Assembly: GCF_023256195.1 (NCBI RefSeq) | Contig: NZ_JAGDWX010000030.1 | Coordinates: forward strand, 1,778-65,777 | From: Acidithiobacillus sp. | GTDB taxonomy: Bacteria > Pseudomonadota > Gammaproteobacteria > Acidithiobacillales > Acidithiobacillaceae | Length of the DNA: 64,000 nucleotides | Reading direction: 5' to 3' | Part shown: positions 18,402-27,649 of the stretch, in pieces | Numbering within the stretch: the stretch's first letter is position 1 | Layout: the number at the start of each line of letters is the position of its first letter | Program-made: the position numbers and the translations under genes | Notes under the pieces: model-generated | Databases searched by the model: none | Told to the model about the DNA's origin: nothing | The model's input: only the letters and a program-made list of their open reading frames with translations

Positions 18402-19240
18402 ATGCGCTCTATGCCCGGCGTCGTTTCTGGAATTTCTTTCACTTCGGCATGGCCATGCTGGTGACGGTCATCGGCCTTGTGGTTCTGCTGTGGATCACCT
18501 GGACTACCCTGCGCTTTGGATTTTCCGCCTTGAATCTTCAGCTGTTCCGGATGGATACTCCGGCGCCCGGGAACCCCGGTGGCCTGCGCAATGCTTTTGT
18601 CGGCAGTCTGCTGTTGGTGGGGCTTGCCGTGCTGGCGGGCACGCCTTTGGGCATTCTCGCCGGAACCTTTCTGGCGGAGTTCTCCCAGGGTAGGCGCATC
18701 GGCGGGGTGGTACGTTTTTTCAACGATATTCTGCTCAGCGCACCCTCCATCGTCATCGGCCTCTTCGCCTACAGCGTCGTGGTCTACCCGATGGGGCACT
18801 ACTCGGGTTGGGCTGGTGCCGTTGCCCTGGCGATCATCTTCGTCCCCGTGGTGTTGCGCACCACCGATGAAATGCTGCGGCTCGTGCCCGGTAGCCTGCG
18901 CGAGGCCGCCCTTGCTTTGGGTGCCCCCTACTGGACAATGATTCTGCGGGTGACCTATCGGGCGGCAGGCGCGGGCATCCTGACCGGCATCCTGCTGGCG
19001 CTGGCGCGAATCAGCGGCGAGACGGCGCCCTTGATCTTTACGGTGCTCAACAATCAGTTCTGGTCCACGGATCTCGGCAAACCCATTGCCAGCCTGCCGG
19101 TGGCCATCTACCAGTTCGCCATGAGCCCCTATGCCGATTTGCAGGCGCTGGCCTGGGCGGGTGCGCTGGTGACGGTGATCTTCATCCTCTTGCTGAGTCT
19201 TGCCGCGCGCTACGTCCTGTATCGCTCCCAGCGCAGCTGA
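18398..19240 (+). CDS. pstA: Phosphate ABC transporter permease
   Basis: PstA sequence pattern; ATG overlaps pstC stop. Confidence 0.92.
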   Translation: MNALYARRRFWNFFHFGMAMLVTVIGLVVLLWITWTTLRFGFSALNLQLFRMDTPAPGNPGGLRNAFVGSLLLVGLAVLAGTPLGILAGTFLAEFSQGRRIGGVVRFFNDILLSAPSIVIGLFAYSVVVYPMGHYSGWAGAVALAIIFVPVVLRTTDEMLRLVPGSLREAALALGAPYWTMILRVTYRAAGAGILTGILLALARISGETAPLIFTVLNNQFWSTDLGKPIASLPVAIYQFAMSPYADLQALAWAGALVTVIFILLLSLAARYVLYRSQRS

Positions 19241-19342
19241 GCCGCTTACCATTAATTTGTGTTATAGTATATAGGTAAAGTGAAGTGATCTGCCGACAGC
19301 GGCGCGGATGGACCTGAGGATGTCCGCTGCGGCGGACTGTAT

Positions 19343-19906
19343 GTGGATTGGGAGGTGGTTTTGTCATCACTTTGGTACGCCTTGCCCATGGATAGCCAGT
19401 GGGTTCTGGCACATCTGGCCTACAGCGCCATTCTGCTCGTCCTGGGCGTCTTGCTGTCGCGCTTTCTCCACGGAGTCTTTGGCAAGCTTCTGACCCTGAT
19501 GGAGCGGCGGCGGCGGGTGTCGCGCGCCTATGTCGCCATCCTGCGGCGGGTGACGGGCTGGTTCCTGTGGCTGTTGCTGGGCGTGATACTGCTGCGCCTG
19601 TGGGGTCTGGACGTTTCTGCCATCTGGACCACTTTTGTCAGTATGCTGGCGGTCATCGGCGTCGGTCTGCTGGCTGTCTGGACCATGATCAGCAATGTCA
19701 CCGCACGTTTCTTCATCTGGTTCTGGCGGCCGCTGCAGATGGGGCAGCGGGTCGAAATCTTTCCCGAAGGACTGTGCGGCGAGGTGGTAGAGGAAAACCT
19801 CATGTTCACGGAACTGCGCCAGGAAGATGGTCGTGTGGTCGTGATCCCCAACAATCTGTTCTTTCAGCGGGTGGTGCGTCGCGAGGCGCTGGAGGACAAG
19901 GCGTGA
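19343..19906 (+). CDS. Small MscS-like mechanosensitive channel protein
   Basis: TM helices plus MscS beta-domain-like segment (QMGQRVEIFPEGLCGEVVEENLMFTELRQEDGRVVVIPNNLFFQ); GTG start or alternative ATG at 19388. Confidence 0.75.
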   Translation: MDWEVVLSSLWYALPMDSQWVLAHLAYSAILLVLGVLLSRFLHGVFGKLLTLMERRRRVSRAYVAILRRVTGWFLWLLLGVILLRLWGLDVSAIWTTFVSMLAVIGVGLLAVWTMISNVTARFFIWFWRPLQMGQRVEIFPEGLCGEVVEENLMFTELRQEDGRVVVIPNNLFFQRVVRREALEDKA

Positions 19907-20841
19907 GCGAGACCCCGGCGGCGGACGGGAATGAGGCAATCTGGGTACTGGGCGAGTGTCTGGTAGACGACTTTGGCGATTTCCAGCGCCTGGGCGGCGC
20001 ACCTTTCAATGTTGCGAGCCACCTCTGGGCTTTGGGCCAGACGGCGTACTTCATCAGCCGTGTCGGCCGGGACGGACCCGCTGCACAGATCCGCGCGCAG
20101 TTGCAGCGGTGGCCAGGTGCCGAGGCCTGGCTGCAGGAAGACGACACCCTGCCGACCGGTCGGGTGCTGGTGCATCGGCTGGGAACCGGTATGCACCGCT
20201 TCGAGATCCTGCCCCATCAGGCCTACGACGCCATCGCCACGGACGAGGCACTACAGGCAAAGGCGGCTGAATCGTCCTTTCTGCTCTATCACGGCAGCCT
20301 TGCCCTGCGTGAGGAGGGGCTCAGCCGTGCTACCTGGCATTTCCTCGCCACGCGGGCACAGGGGCGCTTTGTCGATATCAATCTGCGCGATGGCTGCTGG
20401 CAGGCGCCTTTTTTGGCGAAGCTGCTGCAGGGCGCCTTGGTCCTGAAATGCAACGACGAGGAATTGCGCATCCTGCAGCGCGAGTTTGCGCTGGGGGATG
20501 GTGCGGTGGAGCACATACTGGCGACGTTGAGACAACACTTTGATGTCGGCGAGATCATCGTGACCTGTGGCCCCGATGGTGCGCTGCACTGGGACGGAGT
20601 GTCCCTGACCCGCGCTTTGGCGCCGGCAACGGCGGTGGTGGATACCGTCGGTGCCGGCGACGCTTTCAGCGCTGCCTGGTTGCATGCCCGCAGGTGCGGG
20701 GCCACGGTGGCACAGGCTCTGCGACTGGCCAACGGCTTGGCAGCCAGGGTCTGTGCTCTGGACGGTGCGCTGCCGGAAGATCCACACGACTTCTACCGCG
20801 AGTTCATCGCGGAAGTGGGGGAAGCAGCCCGGGGCGGCTGA
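19903..20841 (+). CDS. PfkB-family carbohydrate kinase, probable fructokinase
   Basis: N-terminal GGAPFNVA and C-terminal DTVGAGDAFSAAW motifs; GTG at 19903 overlaps upstream stop; next to SPS and sucrose synthase. Confidence 0.88.
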   Translation: MSETPAADGNEAIWVLGECLVDDFGDFQRLGGAPFNVASHLWALGQTAYFISRVGRDGPAAQIRAQLQRWPGAEAWLQEDDTLPTGRVLVHRLGTGMHRFEILPHQAYDAIATDEALQAKAAESSFLLYHGSLALREEGLSRATWHFLATRAQGRFVDINLRDGCWQAPFLAKLLQGALVLKCNDEELRILQREFALGDGAVEHILATLRQHFDVGEIIVTCGPDGALHWDGVSLTRALAPATAVVDTVGAGDAFSAAWLHARRCGATVAQALRLANGLAARVCALDGALPEDPHDFYREFIAEVGEAARGG

Positions 20842-20861
20842 GACGGCGAGGAGGCAGAGGC

Positions 20862-23009
20862 ATGGGCGAGCGGGAAGGCTATTATGTCTTGATGTTGAGT
20901 CTGCATGGGCGGGTCTGTGCCGAGCCGGAACTGGGCGCCGATGCCGATACGGGAGGCCAGATCACCTACGTCCTGGAAGAGATGCGCGCGCTGGCCCGTG
21001 ATCCGCGGATACGCCGTGTCGATCTGCTGACCCGCCGTTTCGCGGACCCGCGCCTGCCTGCCATCCACGACGAGCCTGTGGAGGATCTGGGCGACGGGGT
21101 GCGCATCGTCCGCCTTTACTTTGGACCGCGCGACCGCTATCTGCCCAAGGAGCAGCTCTGGGATCATCTCCCGGCGCTGGTGGATCGCACGCTGCAGTGG
21201 CTGCGTGAGACGGGCGAGGTGCCGGACTGGTTGCACAGTCACTATGCCGATGCCGGTTTTGTCGGGGTACGTTTGGCGCAGCTGCTGGGGGTGCCGCTCA
21301 TCCACACAGGCCACTCCCTGGGTCGGGACAAACGGGAGCGTCTGCTGGCTGCGGGAGAAAAGGCGAGCAGCATTGACCGCCGCTATCGATTTGCCCGGCG
21401 CATAGCCGCCGAAGAGGAGATTCTGGCCGAGTCTTCCCTCATCTTTGCCAGTACTCGCCAGGAGGTGGAGCGTCAGTACGGTCTTTATGAGAATCGGGCA
21501 CGGGCGCAATTCGAGATCCTGCCACCGGGCGTTGATCTCGCGCGCTTTGCGCCACCTTCGGACCGGCGCCGCCCCTCGCCCCTGCTGGCGCAACTGCGTC
21601 GCTTTTTGCAGCACCCACGCAAGCCACCGATCCTGGCCATTGCCCGTCCCGACGGGCGCAAGAATCTGCAGCGCCTCCTGACGGCTTATGCCGGTTCCGC
21701 GCTGCTGCGTGAGCAGAGTAATCTGGTACTGGTGATGGGGCAGCGAGAGCGCCTGGACGCGCTGGAGCCGGGTGCCCGTGAGGTGGTCACGGACATCCTC
21801 CAGGGCATCGACGATCACGACCTGTATGGCAGTGTCGCCATTCCCAAGAGCCACCATCAGGACGATATCCCCGAGTACTATCGTTTTGCCAGTCAATATC
21901 GCGGAGTCTTCGTCAATCCTGCCCTCACCGAGCCCTTTGGCCTCACGCTCCTGGAGGCCGCGGCCTCTGGCTTGCCGGTGGTGGCTACCCGCAATGGCGG
22001 GCCCCAGGATATCTTGCGCAATTGCCGTAACGGCATACTGGTGGATCCCATGGAACCCACGGACATCGCTCGCGCCCTGGAGACCCTGCTGACGGATGGT
22101 CGGCGCTGGCAGCAGGCGAGTCGCGCCGGGCTGCGTGCGGTGACCCGGGTCTACAGCTGGGACGCTCACGCCCGCGCCTATCTGCGCCGGGTCGAGCGCA
22201 TCCGCCATCGGGAACGCAAGTCCCGGCGGCGACGGCGCATGGTCCTGGAGCAGAATCCCAGCTTTCTGCCGAGGGCAGATCACCTATTGGTGTGCGATAT
22301 CGACAACACCCTGGTGGGCGATGACGCGCAGCTGCAGCGGCTGATCGCCTGGCTGAGGGCGCGACCGCAGGTCGCCCTGGCCGTGGCAACGGGACGCAAT
22401 CTGGAGCAGACCTTGGCGGTTCTGGCAGAACACGAGGTGCCCAATCCGGAGATCTTCATCACCGATGTCGGGACCCGGATTACCTATCGTCAGCGTCTGC
22501 ACGAGGATCAGGCCTGGGCGGAGCACCTGCGCCATCGCTGGTGGCGCGAGGGCGTTCTGGAGGTCCTGCGCAGCCATGGGGATCTGCGGCTGCAGGAGAA
22601 GGCGGCGCAATCGGAATTCAAGGTGAGCTACTATTTCGAGCCACAGCGACCGCCCTCCGTGCCGGCCCTGCTCAAGGCCCTGCGCGAGAAGGGCATCGCG
22701 GCTCGAGCCATCGTCTCCCACCAGCGTTATCTCGATATCCTTCCCAGTCGTGCTTCCAAGGGGCATGCCATCCGTTTTCTCTGCTTTCGCTGGGGCCTTC
22801 CCCTGGACTGCGTACTGACGGCGGGCGACTCCGGCAACGATCTGGATATGCTCGGAGGGGGGCTGCGCAGCGTCGTGGTGGGCAACCACACACCGGAGCT
22901 GGAAGAACTTCGCGGACACGCGGAAGTCTATTTTGCCAAGGCTGCCTGTGCCGGAGGAATCCTGGAAGGCATCCATCACTATCATTTTGCCGGAGCCAAA
23001 GATGATTGA
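20862..23009 (+). CDS. sps: Sucrose-phosphate synthase with C-terminal sucrose-phosphatase-like HAD domain
   Basis: GT4 SPS sequence (LHGRVCAEPELGADADTGGQITYVLE, EPFGLTLLEAAASGLP), C-terminal HAD with intact DIDNT (DxDxT); ATG at 20862. Confidence 0.92.
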   Translation: MGEREGYYVLMLSLHGRVCAEPELGADADTGGQITYVLEEMRALARDPRIRRVDLLTRRFADPRLPAIHDEPVEDLGDGVRIVRLYFGPRDRYLPKEQLWDHLPALVDRTLQWLRETGEVPDWLHSHYADAGFVGVRLAQLLGVPLIHTGHSLGRDKRERLLAAGEKASSIDRRYRFARRIAAEEEILAESSLIFASTRQEVERQYGLYENRARAQFEILPPGVDLARFAPPSDRRRPSPLLAQLRRFLQHPRKPPILAIARPDGRKNLQRLLTAYAGSALLREQSNLVLVMGQRERLDALEPGAREVVTDILQGIDDHDLYGSVAIPKSHHQDDIPEYYRFASQYRGVFVNPALTEPFGLTLLEAAASGLPVVATRNGGPQDILRNCRNGILVDPMEPTDIARALETLLTDGRRWQQASRAGLRAVTRVYSWDAHARAYLRRVERIRHRERKSRRRRRMVLEQNPSFLPRADHLLVCDIDNTLVGDDAQLQRLIAWLRARPQVALAVATGRNLEQTLAVLAEHEVPNPEIFITDVGTRITYRQRLHEDQAWAEHLRHRWWREGVLEVLRSHGDLRLQEKAAQSEFKVSYYFEPQRPPSVPALLKALREKGIAARAIVSHQRYLDILPSRASKGHAIRFLCFRWGLPLDCVLTAGDSGNDLDMLGGGLRSVVVGNHTPELEELRGHAEVYFAKAACAGGILEGIHHYHFAGAKDD

Positions 23010-25383
23010 AGCCCTACGCCAGCAGCTTCTGGAAGAACCCCGCTCTCTCTATGCCTTTCTCCGCCACCTGGTGGCGGGCCAGCGCGAATCCTGGCTCTAC
23101 ACGGACCTGCAGCGGGCCTGCGCCGAGTTCCGCACACAGCTTCCGAGTGAGTACGCGGATTGTATGGGCCCGCTGGAGGATTTCATCGCACACACCCAGG
23201 AGGTCATCTTTCGCGACCCATGGATGGTCTTTGCCTGGCGCCCGCGCCCTGGCCGCTGGATCTATCTGCGCATCCACCGCGAGCAGCTGGCGTTGGAAGA
23301 GCTGAGCACCGCCGCCTACCTGCAGGCCAAAGAGGGCATCGTTGGCCACGGCAGCGAGGATGAGGCGGTACTGACGGTGGATTTCCGAGATTTTCGGCCC
23401 GTAAGCCGCCGCCTGCGCGACGAGAGCACCATCGGTGATGGTCTGACGCACCTCAACCGCCGACTGGCGGGGCGGATCTTCAGCGATCTGGCGGCCGGTC
23501 GCAGTCAGATTCTGGAGTTCCTGAGCCTGCACCGTCTGGACGGGCAGAATCTCATGCTCAGCAACGGCAATACCGATTTCGACAGTCTGCGGCAGACCGT
23601 GCAGCACCTGGCGACCCTGCCGCGGGAAACACCCTGGGCGGAGATACGCGAAGACATGCGTCGCCGCGGTTTTGCTCCGGGGTGGGGAGATACGGCTGGG
23701 CGGGTGCGCGAGACCATGCGTCTGCTCATGGACCTCCTGGACAGTCCCTCGCCTTCGGCCCTGGAATCCTTCCTGGATCGCATTCCCATGATTTCCCGGA
23801 TTCTCATCGTCTCCATCCACGGCTGGTTTGCCCAGGACAAGGTGCTGGGTCGACCGGACACGGGTGGACAGGTGGTGTATATCCTGGATCAGGCTCGGGC
23901 TCTGGAACAGGAGATGCGCCAGCGGCTGCGCCAGCAGGGTGTTGATGTGGAGCCCCGCATTCTCATTGCCACGCGCCTCATCCCCGAGGCCGATGGCACC
24001 ACCTGTGACCAAAGGCTGGAACCGGTGGTCGGGTCGGAAAATGTGCAGATTCTACGGGTGCCCTTTCGCTATGCCGATGGCCGTATCCACCCCCACTGGA
24101 TCTCCCGCTTCAAGATCTGGCCTTGGCTGGAACGCTACGCCCTGGATCTGGAGCGGGAGGTGTTGGCAGAGCTGGGCAGCCGTCCGGACCTCATCATCGG
24201 CAACTATTCCGATGGCAATCTGGTGGCCACCCTGCTCAGCGAACGCCTCGGGGTGACCCAGTGCAACATTGCCCATGCGCTGGAGAAGAGCAAATACCTC
24301 TACAGCGACCTGCACTGGCGCGACCACGAGCAGGATCATCATTTTGCTTGTCAATTCACAGCGGATCTCATCGCCATGAATGCTGCCGACATCATCGTCA
24401 CCAGTACCTATCAGGAGATTGCCGGCAACGACCGCGAGATCGGCCAGTACGAGGGGCATCAGGACTACACCTTGCCGGGGCTGTATCGGGTGGAAAACGG
24501 TATCGACGTCTTCGACAGTAAGTTCAATATCGTCTCCCCCGGGGCGGACCCGCGTTTCTATTTTTCCTATACCCGCAGCGAGGAGCGCCCGAGCTTCCTT
24601 GACGGAGAGATCAAGGCCCTTCTCTATGGCCACGAGCCGGGATCGGATCGGCGCGGTGTGCTGGAGGATCACAACAGGCCTCTGCTCCTCAGCATGGCGC
24701 GCATGGATCGCATCAAGAATCTGAGTGGTTTGGCCGAACTCTACGGGCGCTCAGCGCGGCTGCGCGACCTGGCCAACCTGGTCATCATCGGCGGCCACGT
24801 GGATGTGCAGAACTCGCGCGATGCCGAGGAGCGCGAGGAGATCCGGAGGATGCACGAGATCATGGACCACTACCAGCTGGACGGGCAGCTGCGCTGGGTC
24901 GGTGCGCTTTTGGACAAGACCGTCGCCGGGGAGCTCTATCGGGTGGTGGCCGATAGCCGCGGAGTCTTTGTCCAGCCTGCGCTCTTCGAGGCCTTCGGCC
25001 TCACGGTGATCGAGGCCATGAGTTCGGGATTACCGGTGTTTGCCACCCGTTTCGGTGGACCTTTGGAGATCATCGAGGACGGGGTTTCGGGTTTTCACAT
25101 CGATCCCAACGATCACGAGGCCACCGCCCAGCGTCTGGCGGACTTTCTGGAGGCCGCCCGTGAGCGCCCGAAGTATTGGACGGAGATTTCCGACGCGGCC
25201 TTGGCGCGGGTAGCCGAGCGCTACACCTGGGAACGCTACGCCGAGCGTCTCATGACCATTGCCCGGATCTTTGGCTTCTGGCGCTTCGTGCTGGATCGTG
25301 ACAGTCAGGTGATGGAGCGCTACCTACAGATGTTCCGGCACCTTCAGTGGCGGCCTCTGGCCCACGCGGTCCCATTGGACTAG
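23002..25383 (+). CDS. sus: Sucrose synthase
   Basis: About 793 aa, HGWFAQDKVLGRPDTGGQVVYILDQARALE and PALFEAFGLTVIEAMSSGLPVFATRFGGP; strongly resembles the characterised A. caldus enzyme as recalled; ATG overlaps SPS stop. Confidence 0.95.
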   Translation: MIEALRQQLLEEPRSLYAFLRHLVAGQRESWLYTDLQRACAEFRTQLPSEYADCMGPLEDFIAHTQEVIFRDPWMVFAWRPRPGRWIYLRIHREQLALEELSTAAYLQAKEGIVGHGSEDEAVLTVDFRDFRPVSRRLRDESTIGDGLTHLNRRLAGRIFSDLAAGRSQILEFLSLHRLDGQNLMLSNGNTDFDSLRQTVQHLATLPRETPWAEIREDMRRRGFAPGWGDTAGRVRETMRLLMDLLDSPSPSALESFLDRIPMISRILIVSIHGWFAQDKVLGRPDTGGQVVYILDQARALEQEMRQRLRQQGVDVEPRILIATRLIPEADGTTCDQRLEPVVGSENVQILRVPFRYADGRIHPHWISRFKIWPWLERYALDLEREVLAELGSRPDLIIGNYSDGNLVATLLSERLGVTQCNIAHALEKSKYLYSDLHWRDHEQDHHFACQFTADLIAMNAADIIVTSTYQEIAGNDREIGQYEGHQDYTLPGLYRVENGIDVFDSKFNIVSPGADPRFYFSYTRSEERPSFLDGEIKALLYGHEPGSDRRGVLEDHNRPLLLSMARMDRIKNLSGLAELYGRSARLRDLANLVIIGGHVDVQNSRDAEEREEIRRMHEIMDHYQLDGQLRWVGALLDKTVAGELYRVVADSRGVFVQPALFEAFGLTVIEAMSSGLPVFATRFGGPLEIIEDGVSGFHIDPNDHEATAQRLADFLEAARERPKYWTEISDAALARVAERYTWERYAERLMTIARIFGFWRFVLDRDSQVMERYLQMFRHLQWRPLAHAVPLD

Positions 25384-25387
25384 GGAA

Positions 25388-25840
25388 TCAGTCTTCGGCG
25401 TCGAGCGCCTTCAGGATGGGGCAGGGATTGTCTTTGCCAATCCTGCCCTGCTGGCAGGCCTCCAGAAGTTCGGTCAGGACGCCTTCCATCTGCGACAGGG
25501 CTTGCAGTTTGGCGCGGATGGCGCTGAGCTTTTCTTGAGCGTGATGGCGCATGAGCGCGCAAGCCTGCGGATCGTCACCCCGCAATTCCAGCAGCTCTCG
25601 ACACTCCTGCAAGCTGAAGCCAAGGGCTTGGGCGTGCTTGATGAAGCGGATGCGATGCACGGTGTCCTGGGGATAGCGGCGGATGCCCATGCTCGGCTTG
25701 GGAGGCTGGGCGATGAGACCCTCGCGTTCGTAGAAACGGATGGTCTCCACGTGTACCCCGGCATTCTTGGCAACCTGGCCGATACTCAAAACCGCCGCGG
25801 CACTGCGAGGCCTTGCGGTTGGTGGATTTTTTCGGTTCAT
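25388..25840 (-). CDS. merR: MerR-type Hg(II)-responsive transcriptional regulator
   Basis: HTH (SIGQVAKNAGVHVETIRFYEREGLI) and three Cys at positions corresponding to MerR Hg ligands (QACALM, EACQQG, NPCPIL). Confidence 0.88.
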   Translation of the reverse strand: MNRKNPPTARPRSAAAVLSIGQVAKNAGVHVETIRFYEREGLIAQPPKPSMGIRRYPQDTVHRIRFIKHAQALGFSLQECRELLELRGDDPQACALMRHHAQEKLSAIRAKLQALSQMEGVLTELLEACQQGRIGKDNPCPILKALDAED

Positions 25841-25847
25841 GGGATGG

Positions 25848-27464
25848 TCATCCGGCGCAACAGGAGAGTTCCGAAACGTCCTTGGTGAAGGTCTGGGCGC
25901 AGAGTTTCAGACCTTCCACCATGGTCAGGTAGGGGAAGAGCATTCCGGCAAGATCCGCGACCCGCCATCCCGCCCGCAGGGCGACGGCAGCGGTCTGAAT
26001 GAGCTCACCGCCCTCGGCGGCCAATACCTGCACGCCCAGGAGGCGATCCGTGTCGGCGTCTGCCACCATCTTGATGAAGCCGCGGGTATCGAAGTTCGCC
26101 AGCGCCCGGGGCACCTGATCCAGATCCAGACGGCGGACTTTCACCTTGTGGCCGGCGGCACCGGCCGCCCTCGCATCCAGACCGACGGTGGCCACCTGAG
26201 GGTCGGTAAAGACCACCGCGGGTAGCACCCCGAGATCCAGCTGCGCTTCGCCGCCCAACATGTTGATGGCCGCCCGGGTGCCGGCGGCTGCAGCGACATA
26301 GACGTACTGCGGCAAGGTGCTGCAGTCGCCCGCCGCAAAGACGCCGGCGATATTGGTGCGCAGCCCGCTGTCGACGCGAATGGCACCGCGGGCGTCGCAG
26401 TCCACTCCGAGCCTTTCCAGACCCAGGTCGTCGGTGTTGGCGCGCCGACCGGTGGCCACCAGCAGAGCATCGCTGACCAGGTCCGTATCGCCCAGACGGA
26501 TGTGGAACACGCCCTCGGCGTAGCGGACCGCGTCCGGTTGGCTATGCAAGCGGATATCCAGACCCTCGTCCTCCAGCACCTTCTTGAGCTCGGCGCCGAT
26601 TTCCGGATCCAGCTGCGACAGCAGGGTGCTGCGGGCCAGGATGGTGACGCGGCTGCCCAGGCGGGCAAAGGCCTGGGCCAGTTCGAGAGCGACGATGGAA
26701 GCCCCGATGACCACAAGACGCCGGGGAATCTGGGTGGCCGCCAGCGCCTCGGTAGAGGTCCAATAGGGGGTCTGGTCAAGGCCAGCGATGGGCGGAATCT
26801 GAGCACGGGACCCAGTGGCAATGAGTATGCCATCGACACGGAGGGTCTCGCGCTGCCCGTCGCTGCCCTCGATCTCCAGGCTTTTGGAGTCCAGCAGACG
26901 GGCGTGGCCGTGGCGCAACTCCACGGCTGGGTGGATTTCGAGGACGTGACTGTATTTGGCTTCGCGCAGTTCCTCCACACGAGCCTGCTGCTGCGCCTGC
27001 ATGGCCTGGCGGTCGATCTGTGGGCGGTGACGCTCCAGACCTGCCACCGGGTGATCCTGCTGGAAGTGGGCGATCTGGGCCGCGCGGATGAAGATTTTCG
27101 AAGGCACGCAGCCGACGTTGACGCAGGTACCGCCCAGGGTAGCGGCTTCGATCATGGTGACCCGGGCACCACCCTCCACTAGGCGCAGTGCGGCAGCAAA
27201 AGCGGCGGAGCCCGAGCCGATGACGGCGAAGTGCCGTGCGCCCGCCGGGCTACCCTCGCCGCCGATGCCGTACCCGGCGGCCGTGACGGCGCGGCCGAGG
27301 GCAGCCGGATCAAGGTCCTCGCTGGCCCGGATGTGGGCTTTGCGCTCCGGCCAGGATACCTGTGCCGATAGCACGCCCGGGACCGCGCACAGAGCCTTTT
27401 CCACCGTGCGAGCACAATGCTCGCAGGTCATGCCGGTGATGCCGAGGTCAAGACTCTGGGACAT
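25848..27464 (-). CDS. merA: Mercuric reductase with N-terminal heavy-metal-associated domain
   Basis: GMTCEHC HMA motif, GGTCVNVGCVPSK redox site, C-terminal vicinal CC (ELSCCAG); ATG at 27464 with upstream GGAG. Confidence 0.95.
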   Translation of the reverse strand: MSQSLDLGITGMTCEHCARTVEKALCAVPGVLSAQVSWPERKAHIRASEDLDPAALGRAVTAAGYGIGGEGSPAGARHFAVIGSGSAAFAAALRLVEGGARVTMIEAATLGGTCVNVGCVPSKIFIRAAQIAHFQQDHPVAGLERHRPQIDRQAMQAQQQARVEELREAKYSHVLEIHPAVELRHGHARLLDSKSLEIEGSDGQRETLRVDGILIATGSRAQIPPIAGLDQTPYWTSTEALAATQIPRRLVVIGASIVALELAQAFARLGSRVTILARSTLLSQLDPEIGAELKKVLEDEGLDIRLHSQPDAVRYAEGVFHIRLGDTDLVSDALLVATGRRANTDDLGLERLGVDCDARGAIRVDSGLRTNIAGVFAAGDCSTLPQYVYVAAAAGTRAAINMLGGEAQLDLGVLPAVVFTDPQVATVGLDARAAGAAGHKVKVRRLDLDQVPRALANFDTRGFIKMVADADTDRLLGVQVLAAEGGELIQTAAVALRAGWRVADLAGMLFPYLTMVEGLKLCAQTFTKDVSELSCCAG

Positions 27465-27548
27465 GCGTTGCTGCTCCTGTCGATGGTTTTGCAGGACTGG
27501 ATCGGGTTCGGGATCTTGGGCTGGTAAGGTCGATCCCAAACTTGCCGT

Positions 27549-27580
27549 ATTCTAGACCCCGTATCCGAGTACGGAATCAA
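27549..27580 (-). promoter_or_regulatory. MerR-type promoter/operator upstream of merA
   Basis: Minus strand TTGATT-CCGTACTCGGATACGGGGTC-TAGAAT: -35/-10 with a long 20-bp spacer containing the dyad CCGTA-N6-TACGG, closely matching mer operators. Confidence 0.8.
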
Positions 27581-27649
27581 GCCAGGCATCTCTGCCCTTG
27601 CGGTGGGCTGGGAGACTTCCATAAAATCCACGTTTTCCTGCGGACAACC

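Noticed and set aside
20793-22283. 496-aa minus-strand ORF antisense to SPS
   Set aside because: Shadow ORF without recognisable motifs
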